From assembly GCF_042697365.1 (NCBI RefSeq), contig NZ_CP137604.1: a stretch of DNA of 64,000 bases. One strand, given 5' to 3'. Every line of letters begins with the position of its first letter. Positions within the stretch are counted from its first letter, which is position 1. The position numbers and the translations under genes are program-made. The notes under the pieces are model-generated. The model searched no databases. It had not been told where the DNA came from and worked only from the letters and a program-made list of their open reading frames with translations. The DNA is from Brucella pseudintermedia (lineage in GTDB: Bacteria; Pseudomonadota; Alphaproteobacteria; Rhizobiales; Rhizobiaceae). Positions 16,624 to 24,570 of this stretch are shown piece by piece.

Positions 16624-16902
16624 ATGCCCCAGAAGAAGCACAAACCCGAAGAGATCGTCGCGAAGCTGCGCCAGGTCGATGTTCTGCTGTCGCAAGGAAA
16701 ATCGGTTGGCGAGGCGGTTCGCACGATCGGCGTGACGCAGTTCACGTATTACCGCTGGCGCAAGGAGTTCGGCGGCCTGAAGGGTGACCAGGTGAAGCGG
16801 CTGAAGGAGCTTGAGAAAGAGAACGACCGTCTGCGCAAGGCTGTGTCGGACCTGACGCTCGAGAAGCTGATCCTGAAAGAGGCTGCCTCGGGAAACTATT
16901 GA
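16624..16902 (+). CDS. IS3-family transposase OrfA
   Basis: A 92-residue DNA-binding subunit with an N-terminal helix-turn-helix (EEIVAKLRQVDVLLSQGKSVGEAVRTIGVTQFTYYRWRKEFGG, about residues 9-52) and a C-terminal leucine-rich coiled coil (VKRLKELEKENDRLRKAVSDLTLEKLILKE). OrfB overlaps its last codons in the -1 frame, as usual in this family, where ribosomal frameshifting makes the OrfAB transposase. Confidence 0.93.
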   Translation: MPQKKHKPEEIVAKLRQVDVLLSQGKSVGEAVRTIGVTQFTYYRWRKEFGGLKGDQVKRLKELEKENDRLRKAVSDLTLEKLILKEAASGNY

Positions 16903-17792
16903 GCCCCGCCCGTCGTCGTCACTGCGTCGACCATGTCGTGGCGAAGTTCTCCGTCTCGGAGCGGTTTGCCTGCAAGGTTCTCGGCCAGCATCGTTCGACC
17001 CAGCGCAAGAAGCCGCACGGCCGACCCGATGAAGAGGCATTGACCGCCGACATTATCCGGCTCGCTTCCCGGTATGGCCGCTATGGCTATCGCAGGATCA
17101 CGGCGATGCTGCGGTCTGAAGGCTGGACGGTGAACGCCAAGCGTGTCGAACGGATCTGGCGGCGGGAGGGGCTGAAGGTTCCCCAGAAGCAACCGAAGAA
17201 GGGGCGGCTCTGGTTGAATGACGGATCGTGCATCCGGCTTCGACCCGAGCATCCAAACCATGTCTGGTCCTATGACTTCGTCGAGGGTCGGACCCACGAT
17301 GGCAGGAGATTCCGCATGCTCAACATCATCGACGAGTTCACCAGGGAATGCCTTGCAATCCGCATCGATCGCAAGCTCAACTCGACCGACGTCATCGACG
17401 CCCTGTCGGACCTGTTCATCCTGCGTGGTGTGCCCGGCCATGTCCGTTCCGACAACGGCCCGGAGTTCATCGCCAAGGCTGTACGGGAGTGGATCGTAGC
17501 CGTCGGCGCAAAGACAGCGTTCATCGAACCTGGAAGCCCTTGGGAGAACGGCTACTGCGAGAGCTTCAACTCGAAGCTCCGCGACGAACTGCTCGACGGT
17601 GAGATCTTCTACAGCCTCGCCGAGGCCAAGATCATCATCGAAGCCTGGCGGCGGTACTACAACACCGAGAGGCCACACTCGTCGCTTGGATACAAGCCAC
17701 CGGCACCCGAGGCCATCATCTGGCCTGCGCCAGCAAGCGGAGCAGCACCGTCATCTGCCCAGGCAATAGCCCCAAGGCCGAACATGAACTAA
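16899..17792 (+). CDS. IS3-family transposase OrfB (DDE integrase core)
   Basis: About 297 residues with a retroviral-type integrase fold. The first Asp is in HVWSYDFVEGR, the second in GHVRSDNGPEF, and the Glu in SPWENGYCESFNSKLRDELL. YYNTERPHSSLGYKPPAPEA closes the core. An HTH_21-type region (GRYGYRRITAMLRSEGW) precedes it. The catalytic triad is present, so the element may still be active. The TTG at 16899 opens the frame, but frameshifting from OrfA is the likely route of expression. Confidence 0.93.
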   Translation: MSPARRRHCVDHVVAKFSVSERFACKVLGQHRSTQRKKPHGRPDEEALTADIIRLASRYGRYGYRRITAMLRSEGWTVNAKRVERIWRREGLKVPQKQPKKGRLWLNDGSCIRLRPEHPNHVWSYDFVEGRTHDGRRFRMLNIIDEFTRECLAIRIDRKLNSTDVIDALSDLFILRGVPGHVRSDNGPEFIAKAVREWIVAVGAKTAFIEPGSPWENGYCESFNSKLRDELLDGEIFYSLAEAKIIIEAWRRYYNTERPHSSLGYKPPAPEAIIWPAPASGAAPSSAQAIAPRPNMN

Positions 17793-17810
17793 GATTGAAA
17801 CCGGACCACC

Positions 17811-19253
17811 CTATGGGGTCAGGCCATTTTGCTTCGCTAGTGCTATTTCCCTTTGGTTTTGAGCATCCTCTAGTTTCTGTTCAGTGTCTTTGCGTTCACG
17901 TGTTCGCTCACGCAAGCGAACGAGAAGTTCAGGCAAGTCGTCGGCATCTTCGCTTTCGAGAACCATCGACAAACGTTCTTCTCGTTTCCGAAGACTTTCC
18001 AATGATACGCTTAGATCGGCTATTTGCTCGTCAAGCGATTGAATGTTTTCATCCATCCGTCGAATCTGCATTAGATCGCTGACACCAAAATCATTTACGT
18101 GTCGGAGAATGTTTGCTTCGACTTTTTTGAAGTTATAACGAGCAGTACCGACCGTGCAGATCGGAACTACTGTTGGCACTCCGTCGATTTCAACAGTGTG
18201 AGTAAGGCCGCGATAATGAGCGCTGCAAGCGTAATAACTCCACGCTTTGTTTGATCGCGTCTTATTAATCAAATGCATCGGTGAACGACAATGGACACAT
18301 TCACAAAGTCCATTGAGCAAGTTCGTGAAGATTGTTCCAGCGCGTCCACCTTTGCGATTACGCAAGCGCAACTTCTGCGCTTTCAGAAATAAATCATTGC
18401 TCACAACAGCAGGATAATAATCGGGGATCGGATCGCCACGCGGTATGCGTTCACCGTCAACTTGCTCATATGCTTGATATTCACCAATTGCCGAACGATT
18501 ACGAACAATGAATGCAACGCCGCTATACCACCAACCTTTTTTACCCGGCTTCAAAGTCGGAACACCGCGTTGGTTCATTTCCCTAGCAATGATGTGGAAA
18601 CCAATGCCTTTCGCGCTCATTTCAAATATCTCGCGAACTATCTCGGCTTTCTCGTTCAACTCATATTCAAATATGCCACGCCCGATTTTCTTTGCAGTGA
18701 TCCATGTTGGCGGCACTTGATTCGTTTTCACACCTTGACGGCTTAACTCCCGCTTTCGAGCAAATGCGTCTTTGATGATTTGGCTTTTGCGTTCGCTTTC
18801 CCTGTTAGCGCGCAGCATCGTCGTGATGGTACTCATCAACTGATTCGCATCAGCGTTGAGGCTTTTCCACGTGTAGATTTCTTCGTCGCCGTATTCGCTT
18901 TTCGCGACAACAGTAATGCCGGTCTTGAGAATTTCCTTGAACAAGTCGAGCGCTTCTAGTGGCGTCATACGCGATAAGCGATCAAGGTTTTCAACCAACA
19001 AGTAACTGTTTGATGGGATGTTTCCATTGTTCACTAAGTCGATGAAAGCGCCAAGTTTACCTTTGCTTCGGTTCAATCCTTTCCACGCGCTAACGCCGAT
19101 ATCTGCGAACGCTGTAACGTCTTGAAGAGCCAAATTATGCCGCTGGGAGAAACTTTCGCTCCAAACTAACTGTCTTCGTAGACTATCGCCTTTGTTTTGT
19201 TTTTCCGTACTCATGCGAATGTAAGAGTAGGCAAGGCGTTGAGATTGTTGCAT
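17811..19253 (-). CDS. Large serine recombinase, C-terminus truncated by an IS
   Basis: A 480-residue site-specific recombinase. The resolvase-type N-terminal domain has AYSYIRMSTEKQ (catalytic Ser in YxRxS, about residue 15), FADIGVSAWKG and the ENLDRLSRM motif. A recombinase domain follows (REIFEMSAKGIGFHIIAREMNQRG and AFIVRNRSAIGEY). Next come a cysteine zinc ribbon (CECVHCRSPM ... YYACSAH) and a C-terminal coiled coil. It presumably integrates and excises the small element around it. The last codons (GLTP, stop) come from the IS right end; about 12 native residues are displaced. The coiled coil is intact, so activity may survive. Confidence 0.9.
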   Translation of the reverse strand: MQQSQRLAYSYIRMSTEKQNKGDSLRRQLVWSESFSQRHNLALQDVTAFADIGVSAWKGLNRSKGKLGAFIDLVNNGNIPSNSYLLVENLDRLSRMTPLEALDLFKEILKTGITVVAKSEYGDEEIYTWKSLNADANQLMSTITTMLRANRESERKSQIIKDAFARKRELSRQGVKTNQVPPTWITAKKIGRGIFEYELNEKAEIVREIFEMSAKGIGFHIIAREMNQRGVPTLKPGKKGWWYSGVAFIVRNRSAIGEYQAYEQVDGERIPRGDPIPDYYPAVVSNDLFLKAQKLRLRNRKGGRAGTIFTNLLNGLCECVHCRSPMHLINKTRSNKAWSYYACSAHYRGLTHTVEIDGVPTVVPICTVGTARYNFKKVEANILRHVNDFGVSDLMQIRRMDENIQSLDEQIADLSVSLESLRKREERLSMVLESEDADDLPELLVRLRERTRERKDTEQKLEDAQNQREIALAKQNGLTP

Positions 19254-19283
19254 AATATGCGCTCCTAAATGCTGAGAAACATT

Positions 19284-19955
19284 ATGCGCGAAAATAGTGT
19301 AAATTCATTCAATAGTTATGTCTTCGACGCTTATGGCACATTGTTCGATGTCCATTCGGCGGTGCGGCGGCATGCGGAGAAGGCCGGACCGGACGGACGG
19401 GCATTTTCCGAACTGTGGCGCGCAAAGCAGCTCGAATATTCCTGGGTGCTGAGCCTGATGGGCGCCTATAGCGATTTCTGGAAACTCACCGAGGATTCGC
19501 TTGATTTCGCATTTGCGCGCTACCCTTCCGTCGATCCGGGGCTGCGCAATGACCTGCTCGATGCCTATTGGAAGCTCGATTGCTATCCGGAAGTGCCTGC
19601 GGCCCTCAAAGGCCTGAAAGAGAAGGGCGCAAGGCTCGCCATCCTCTCCAACGGATCGCCCGCAATGCTGGAATCCGCTGTCCGTTCGGCCGCGCTCGAT
19701 GTTTTGCTGGACGACGTGATTTCGGTCGATGAAGTCAGGAAGTACAAGACCGCGCTGGCAGTCTATGAACTCATCACCCTCCACTGGCGGCTTTATCCGT
19801 CGGCGATCTCGTTCCAGTCTTCGAACCGCTGGGACGTGGCGGGCGCGGTGCGGTTCGGCATGCGCGGGGTCTGGATCAACCGTTCCAACCAGCCCGACGA
19901 ATATAAGGAGTTCGCTCCGGCGCTCATTTTGCCAAACCTCCAACTGCTCGATTGA
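19284..19955 (+). CDS. Haloacid dehalogenase, type II (HAD family), 5' end altered by the integrative element
   Basis: Predicted (S)-2-haloacid dehalogenase of about 224 residues. The nucleophile Asp15 is in YVFDAYGTLFDV. Other marks are LWRAKQLEYSW (substrate Arg), ILSNGSP, the Lys of RKYKTALAVYEL, and SSNRWDVAGA with the Ser, Asn and Asp ligands kept. The first codons, from ATG 19284 to about 19303, lie in mobile-element DNA; native sequence resumes at SFNSYVFDA. The original start seems to lie at 16047/16050, left of the element. No good ribosome site precedes either present ATG (19269, 19284), so expression may be reduced. Confidence 0.87.
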   Translation: MRENSVNSFNSYVFDAYGTLFDVHSAVRRHAEKAGPDGRAFSELWRAKQLEYSWVLSLMGAYSDFWKLTEDSLDFAFARYPSVDPGLRNDLLDAYWKLDCYPEVPAALKGLKEKGARLAILSNGSPAMLESAVRSAALDVLLDDVISVDEVRKYKTALAVYELITLHWRLYPSAISFQSSNRWDVAGAVRFGMRGVWINRSNQPDEYKEFAPALILPNLQLLD

Positions 19956-20248
19956 GTTTTCACTAAAATTTGAACTTGCCGGATTTGCGGAAAGCTGGCC
20001 GCTGCACCCAAAATTGTGTCGCGGTTGCAACACGAGTAATGCTGGTGGGCCTTCGCCATTTTTAGGCCGCATTAAGAACGGGTGTACGCCACAATTTTCG
20101 GGCGTTTTCCGTGCAACCAAACACCGGAAACAGCCGTTTCAGGCCGTTTTCACCGCCCACTGCGTATCTGCCACAATTTGGTCGGGTCGCAATTCGTTAA
20201 CCCTGAATGTGTATCTGTAACTCCTCCCGTCACTAAACTGGTTTTCAT

Positions 20249-20965
20249 ATGCAAACGACCCTTACCCGCCGTTCCTTTCTGACGGCAATGACAGCAACAG
20301 CGGCCGCCGGCCTGGCCGGTTGCGCTCAGTTGGGGCAGAATGTTCCAATTATCGATGTGGATCAGTCGGGCAACCCGATCAACCGCACCCCGCAGGCCAA
20401 TGTCGATTCATCCTATGGCGGCTGGACACAGATGTACGCCGCCGTTGAAGATGGCGGCTTCATGCTTCCGGCAATCCCGATCCAGAAGATGGACAAGCGC
20501 TTCCTGCGTCAGGTGGTGCAGGATCCGACCGGCGAACTGCCGGGTACGATCGTCATCGATACGGCCAACCGCTTCTGCTATCTGGTCCTCGAAAACGGTC
20601 AGGCAATGCGCTACGGGGTCGGCATTGGCCGCGAAGGCTTTGCATGGTCGGGCCGCGCCGTGATCCAGTACAAGCGCCAGTGGCCGCGCTGGACTCCGCC
20701 AGATGAAATGGTCGCCCGCCAGCCGGAACTGGTGCAGTACAGCGCCAAGAATGGCGGCATGGCTCCGGGTCTCAAGAACCCGCTTGGCGCCCGCGCGCTC
20801 TATATTTTCCAGGACGGCAAGGACACGCTGTACCGCCTGCACGGCAACCCGGAATGGTGGTCAATCGGCAAGGCAGTTTCCTCGGGCTGCGTCCGCTTCC
20901 TGAACCAGGACATCATCGATCTCTATGATCGTGTTCCAGCAAAGGCACCAATTCTGGTGATGTAA
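20249..20965 (+). CDS. L,D-transpeptidase (YkuD family), Tat/lipoprotein signal
   Basis: A 238-residue envelope enzyme. The N-terminus TLTRRSFLTAMTATAAAGLAGCAQLG has a twin arginine followed by a hydrophobic stretch and a lipobox LAGC. The YkuD catalytic motif is complete: His in RLHGNPEWWSIG (about residue 198) and Cys214 in SSGCVRFLNQDI. Such enzymes make 3-3 peptidoglycan crosslinks and, in Brucella and relatives, tie outer-membrane proteins to peptidoglycan; the second role is inference here. A hairpin terminator follows the stop. Confidence 0.9.
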   Translation: MQTTLTRRSFLTAMTATAAAGLAGCAQLGQNVPIIDVDQSGNPINRTPQANVDSSYGGWTQMYAAVEDGGFMLPAIPIQKMDKRFLRQVVQDPTGELPGTIVIDTANRFCYLVLENGQAMRYGVGIGREGFAWSGRAVIQYKRQWPRWTPPDEMVARQPELVQYSAKNGGMAPGLKNPLGARALYIFQDGKDTLYRLHGNPEWWSIGKAVSSGCVRFLNQDIIDLYDRVPAKAPILVM

Positions 20966-20977
20966 ATCCGCCACATC

Positions 20978-21001
20978 AGACCGCAGGCGCCGACCTGCGG
21001 T
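20978..21001 (+). terminator. Hairpin after the L,D-transpeptidase gene
   Basis: GACCGCAGG, loop CGCCGA, then CCTGCGGTC: a 9-bp GC-rich perfect stem 12 bases after the stop. Only a weak TT follows, so it may be a poor terminator or a 3' stabiliser. Confidence 0.6.
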
Positions 21002-21058
21002 CTTCCTGCGGCAAAATGCTTCATCCTGATTGTGACAGTTTTGTGACAATCGCAGAGG

Positions 21059-22717
21059 ATGCGCAGTCTTTCTTTATTCTTTCCGTCCTCTCCCGACCGG
21101 TCTCCCTCTGCAAAGCGGGCCCGTCGGATGGCATTCTTTCTCTGTCTGACGACAATTGTCGCCTTGTGGCTCACATTCTTTGCTGGCCCCGGCGGGTTCT
21201 CTTCCTTCGACAGCAGGGCCCTTCTGTTGACGGCGCTGTTTTACCTTTCGCTCTTCATCATCCTGTCATCGGCATTCTCGTCCGTCTCATGTTTTCTTCT
21301 GCTTGTCGCGCCGACTGCGCTGTTCAGCTTCGCTTCGCGCAAAAAGGAAGTTCTAACGGGTGAACCACTGATTTTTGGCGACATAACCCATCTCCACAAC
21401 ATATCCATAGCGCTGCGTTATGCGAAGCCGTCCTGGAGTGGATTGGCAGTTTTGGTCGTCTTTTTCCTGCTTGTCGTCTATGTCGTGTTCAATGCGCGGA
21501 TCAGCAGGAGGAAACTGATGCGTGCGGCGATCGCTCTGCCGTTGGCGGCCTCTGCGGCTGCGGCAGGCAGTGGTCTTTTTGGCAAGTTTGGAGGGCCACT
21601 TGGTGTCCAATATGTGTCGTGGGATTGGCCGACAAACGGGCGGCAAAACGGCCTGCTGGTCCATCTGGCCCAAACGAGCGTGCGCCCAGCTCCCGCCGGT
21701 CTGACTGAGGCACAGAAAGCACAATTTGCGGCCTATGAGGAGGGCGCGACGGTTCATCCCGGCAAGGCGCCGCCGCTCTTCATCGAAGTGCTGTGCGAGT
21801 CCTGCTGGTATAACCACGCGCTCTTTCATGACAATTTCGCACCGCTCGTTAAGCTGGACGCAGTTGAAATGCGCGGCATTTCACCGATTTTCGGCGGCGG
21901 CACCGTGAATGCGAGTTTCGAGATGCTGACCGGCTTGCCGACGCACAACGCGGCCGTGGCGGGTATTCTTTATCAGGAATATCGCGATTTCTTTGCCGAT
22001 CACACGTCGAGCCTGCCCTCGCATCTCTCCCGGAACGGTATTGAAACGCTGTCCGCTCATAATTTCCAGCGCCAGTTCTGGTTTCGCAACGTGGTGGAAC
22101 CAAAACTCGGTTTCGCAGCGTTCTATGGCATCGAGGACATGAACCCGCCTGAAGGATCAGCTGATTATTTTCCGCGCGACAATATTCTGTTCGATTTCAC
22201 GCTCGGCAAGCTGGATGGGGCCGGCCGACCGCAATTTGTCCAGCTTGCCACAGTCCACAATCATGGCCCCTATGTGAGCGAGGGTGAGGACGGTGGCAGA
22301 GCGCATTACCTCGGCAAGATCGACGCAACCGTTGAAGATATCGCCGGTTTCGTGGATGCAGTCAGAAAACGTTACCCGCAAGCCGTGGTGTTCGTTTATG
22401 GAGACCATAAGCCCGCCCTGGAGGCTTTGGGCGATTTCCGCGGCAGCGACAAACACAGCATCGGCGACGTACCCGTGCTCCTGTTCGATCCGGACAATGA
22501 GCGCGCGCAGACAGTCCGGCAGACTCTGAACAACAAGCCGTTCTATTGCTACGCATCGGGCATAGCCGATTTATATTACGGAATGAAGCTGCCCGTCAGC
22601 CGCTTTACCGACGATGTCTGCCGCACCTATTCCGCTGACAGGTACGACGATCTCAGCCAGTCGGTGCCGGGCTGGGTTTATTCGGCCGCGCTTTTCGATG
22701 GCGGTGTGAGGCAGTAA
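21059..22717 (+). CDS. Membrane sulfatase-fold enzyme (LtaS/OpgB-like phosphoglycerol transferase family)
   Basis: A 552-residue protein with about four N-terminal membrane segments within residues 24-148 and a large periplasmic alkaline-phosphatase-like domain. The probable catalytic Thr lies in FGGGTVNASFEMLTGLPTHN. Metal-site signatures are IEVLCESCWY near the domain start, VHNHGPY, and VYGDHKPALE near the end. Members transfer phosphoglycerol or phosphoethanolamine to envelope glycans or lipids. Cyclic glucan, osmoregulated glucan or lipid A are all possible acceptors; none can be chosen from sequence. A later Met (MAFFLCL) is an alternative start. Confidence 0.82.
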   Translation: MRSLSLFFPSSPDRSPSAKRARRMAFFLCLTTIVALWLTFFAGPGGFSSFDSRALLLTALFYLSLFIILSSAFSSVSCFLLLVAPTALFSFASRKKEVLTGEPLIFGDITHLHNISIALRYAKPSWSGLAVLVVFFLLVVYVVFNARISRRKLMRAAIALPLAASAAAAGSGLFGKFGGPLGVQYVSWDWPTNGRQNGLLVHLAQTSVRPAPAGLTEAQKAQFAAYEEGATVHPGKAPPLFIEVLCESCWYNHALFHDNFAPLVKLDAVEMRGISPIFGGGTVNASFEMLTGLPTHNAAVAGILYQEYRDFFADHTSSLPSHLSRNGIETLSAHNFQRQFWFRNVVEPKLGFAAFYGIEDMNPPEGSADYFPRDNILFDFTLGKLDGAGRPQFVQLATVHNHGPYVSEGEDGGRAHYLGKIDATVEDIAGFVDAVRKRYPQAVVFVYGDHKPALEALGDFRGSDKHSIGDVPVLLFDPDNERAQTVRQTLNNKPFYCYASGIADLYYGMKLPVSRFTDDVCRTYSADRYDDLSQSVPGWVYSAALFDGGVRQ

Positions 22718-22840
22718 GGTATCATGCGCCTGCCATCTCCAGTTCCCGCCTGCCTTTATTTATAAAGGTGTCCAACGTAGCCCGATCTTTCCATCGGGTT
22801 ACGTATTCACAAATCTGCATCCAGTTTTGCTGGAGATGCT

Positions 22841-24355
22841 CTACCTCTTGAAGCTGCCCAGGATCCCGCGCACGAGCGCACGCCCGAGCGAATTGCCGAC
22901 CGAGCGGACGACGGATTTCATGGCTGCTTCCGCCACCGTCTGGCGGCCGGAGCGGCGACCGGTGCCGAGCACCGTACCGGCGAGCTCACCAAAGATGCCG
23001 CCGCCGCCTCCTTCTTCCTCTTCCTTGGTCTTTTGCTGGGCTGCCGCTGCATTCTGCGCCTTGCGGGCCAGCATTTCGAAAGCGGAATCGCGATCCACGG
23101 CCTGATCGTACTGTCCGGCGACCGGGCTCGCCGCGATGATCTTCGCACGTTCTTCCGGCGTCAGCGGCCCGATGCGTGAAGAGGGCGGGCGGATGAGCGT
23201 GCGCTGCACGATGGAAGGCACGCCTTTTTCCTGCAAGGTGGAAACCAGCGCTTCACCCGTGGCAAGATTGGTGATCGCCTGAAACGTGTTGAAATCCGGG
23301 TTCGGGCGGAACGTGTCTGCTGCGGTCTTCACGGCATTGGTCTCGCGCGGCGTATAGGCGCGAAGCGCGTGCTGCACGCGGTTGCCAAGCTGCGCCAGGA
23401 CCGTTTCCGGCACGTCGAGCGGGTTCTGCGTCACGAAATAGACGCCGACGCCCTTGGAACGGATCAGGCGCACGACCTGCTCCACGCGATCGATCAGCGC
23501 CTTGGGCGCTTCGTCGAACAGAAGGTGGGCTTCATCGAAGAAGAAGACCAGCCTCGGCCTGTCGGGATCGCCGATTTCGGGCAACTCCTCGAACAGTTCC
23601 GACATCAGCCAGAGCAGGAATGTGGAATAAAGCCGCGGGCTCATCATCAGCTTGTCGGCGGCGAGCACGCTCACCACGCCGCGCCCGTCGGTGGTGGTGC
23701 GCATCAGGTCCGAAATCTTGAGCGCCGGTTCCCCGAAAAATTTCGAGCCGCCCTGCTGGTCGAGAACCAGAAGCGAACGCTGGATCGCCCCGACCGAGGT
23801 CTTGTTCACATTGCCGTACTTTCCGGAAAGCTCTGCCGAGCGCTCCGCCATCTCGGCAAGGATCGCCTGCAGGTCCTTGAGGTCCAGAAGCAGCAAGCCT
23901 TCTTCGTCCGCCAGACGGAAGGCGATGTTCAGCACACCTTCCTGCGCGTCGGTCAGGTTCATCAGGCGAGACAGCAGCAGCGGTCCCATTTCGGAAATGG
24001 TTGCACGGACAGGATGACCCTGCTCGCCGAAAATATCCCAGAAGATCACAGGGGCTGCGCGCATTTCATACGGGTCGAGCTTGATCTCCGCCGCACGCTT
24101 GAGGAGCCCGTCATTTTGAACGCCGACCGCGCCGATGCCGGAAAGGTCGCCCTTGATGTCGGCGCAGAAAACGGGAACGCCTGCCGCCGAAAAGCTTTCG
24201 GCCAGAACCTGCAGCGTGACCGTTTTGCCGGTGCCGGTAGCGCCGGTGACGAGACCGTGACGGTTGCCGTATTTCAGCGCTAGATATTCCGGCTGCTGGT
24301 AAGAGTCGTCTGGCTTGCGGCTCGCGCCAAGAAAAATAGCGTCTTCGGCAGTCAT
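22841..24355 (-). CDS. HerA-like/DUF853 P-loop ATPase
   Basis: A 504-residue NTPase related to E. coli YjgR. Walker A is GATGTGKT (residues 38-45), Walker B RLVFFFDEAHLLFDEAPK (about residue 270), with a preceding VFCADIKGDLSGIG and a downstream VYFVTQNPLDVPETVLAQLGNRVQHALRAYTP. The C-terminal third has an alanine/lysine-rich linker and a glycine-rich segment (EEEEGGGGGIFGEL). The cellular role of this family is not settled; it resembles FtsK/HerA DNA-translocating ATPases. It stands alone, with a palindromic repeat between it and the cytochrome gene upstream. Confidence 0.85.
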   Translation of the reverse strand: MTAEDAIFLGASRKPDDSYQQPEYLALKYGNRHGLVTGATGTGKTVTLQVLAESFSAAGVPVFCADIKGDLSGIGAVGVQNDGLLKRAAEIKLDPYEMRAAPVIFWDIFGEQGHPVRATISEMGPLLLSRLMNLTDAQEGVLNIAFRLADEEGLLLLDLKDLQAILAEMAERSAELSGKYGNVNKTSVGAIQRSLLVLDQQGGSKFFGEPALKISDLMRTTTDGRGVVSVLAADKLMMSPRLYSTFLLWLMSELFEELPEIGDPDRPRLVFFFDEAHLLFDEAPKALIDRVEQVVRLIRSKGVGVYFVTQNPLDVPETVLAQLGNRVQHALRAYTPRETNAVKTAADTFRPNPDFNTFQAITNLATGEALVSTLQEKGVPSIVQRTLIRPPSSRIGPLTPEERAKIIAASPVAGQYDQAVDRDSAFEMLARKAQNAAAAQQKTKEEEEGGGGGIFGELAGTVLGTGRRSGRQTVAEAAMKSVVRSVGNSLGRALVRGILGSFKR

Positions 24356-24388
24356 CAGGCGGCTTGCTCCCTCTGTTCAACTCACTTT

Positions 24389-24499
24389 AGAGCATAATCC
24401 GATCGGAGTGAAACGAGGATCGATAAGACTATGCTTTCAATAAAAGAGTTTAGAGTTCGTTTCGATCTGATTCAATCAGATCGAAACGAACTCAAGCAT
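24389..24499. repeat. Dispersed palindromic repeat, copy 2, with a 20-bp perfect hairpin
   Basis: Opens AGAGCATAATCCGATCGGAG. It contains an almost spacer-free palindrome, with arm GAGTTCGTTTCGATCTGATT at 24453-24472 and its exact complement at 24474-24493, one base apart. The CTGATT-AATCAGATCGAAAC block is shared with copy 1. It lies between the diheme cytochrome gene (3' end) and the DUF853 gene (5' end), both on the minus strand. It could end or process the cytochrome transcript. Confidence 0.87.
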
Positions 24500-24570
24500 A
24501 TAAACACCGCTTGTCGTCACGACAAGGAAAAGCCCTGAACGAACTGAGGGGCGCAGCTTGCAATTGGACC

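Larger units (their letters stand above)
16565..17821 (+). mobile_element. IS3-family insertion sequence (IS407-like), 1257 bp
   Basis: The ends are imperfect inverted repeats. The left end starts TGCCCCCTGAAAAGTGGTCC; the right end reads TGACCCCATAGGGTGGTCCG on the other strand. Two overlapping transposase frames fill the inside. Flanks are GGTC on the left and GGCC on the right, a 4-bp target duplication with one mismatch. It sits in the 3' end of the serine recombinase gene. Removing it with one GGCC copy restores a recombinase C-terminus reading NGHSRQTERYTLNV and a stop at 16523-16525. Confidence 0.88.
16061..19306. mobile_element. Small integrative element carrying a serine recombinase
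   Basis: About 3.2 kb, visibly less GC-rich than its flanks, hold a 78-residue gene, an IS3-family insertion and a serine recombinase whose 5' end points at the right edge. Left edge: an AGGAGG site and start codon (ATG 16047 or GTG 16050) are followed by SHSS and then stop. Right edge: the haloacid dehalogenase frame continues from TTC ATT CAA. Joining the two at the shared TTC (16061-16063 and 19304-19306) gives an in-frame MSHSSFNSYVFDAYG start. Inside the edges lie matching inverted arms TTTACACTAcTTTT (16081-16094) and AAAATAGTGTAAA (19291-19303), which would flank the core in the excised circle, as expected of an attP. Edges are inferred. Confidence 0.75.

Noticed and set aside
16899..16902. 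Overlap of the two IS frames taken as a disabling frameshift
   Set aside because: IS3-family elements normally have orfA and orfB overlapping in the -1 frame, joined by programmed frameshifting.
19811..19840. Arg in the dehalogenase motif SSNRWDVAGA where Gly or Ala is common
   Set aside because: The Ser, Asn and Asp of the active site are all kept; the changed residue is variable in the family, so inactivation is not supported.
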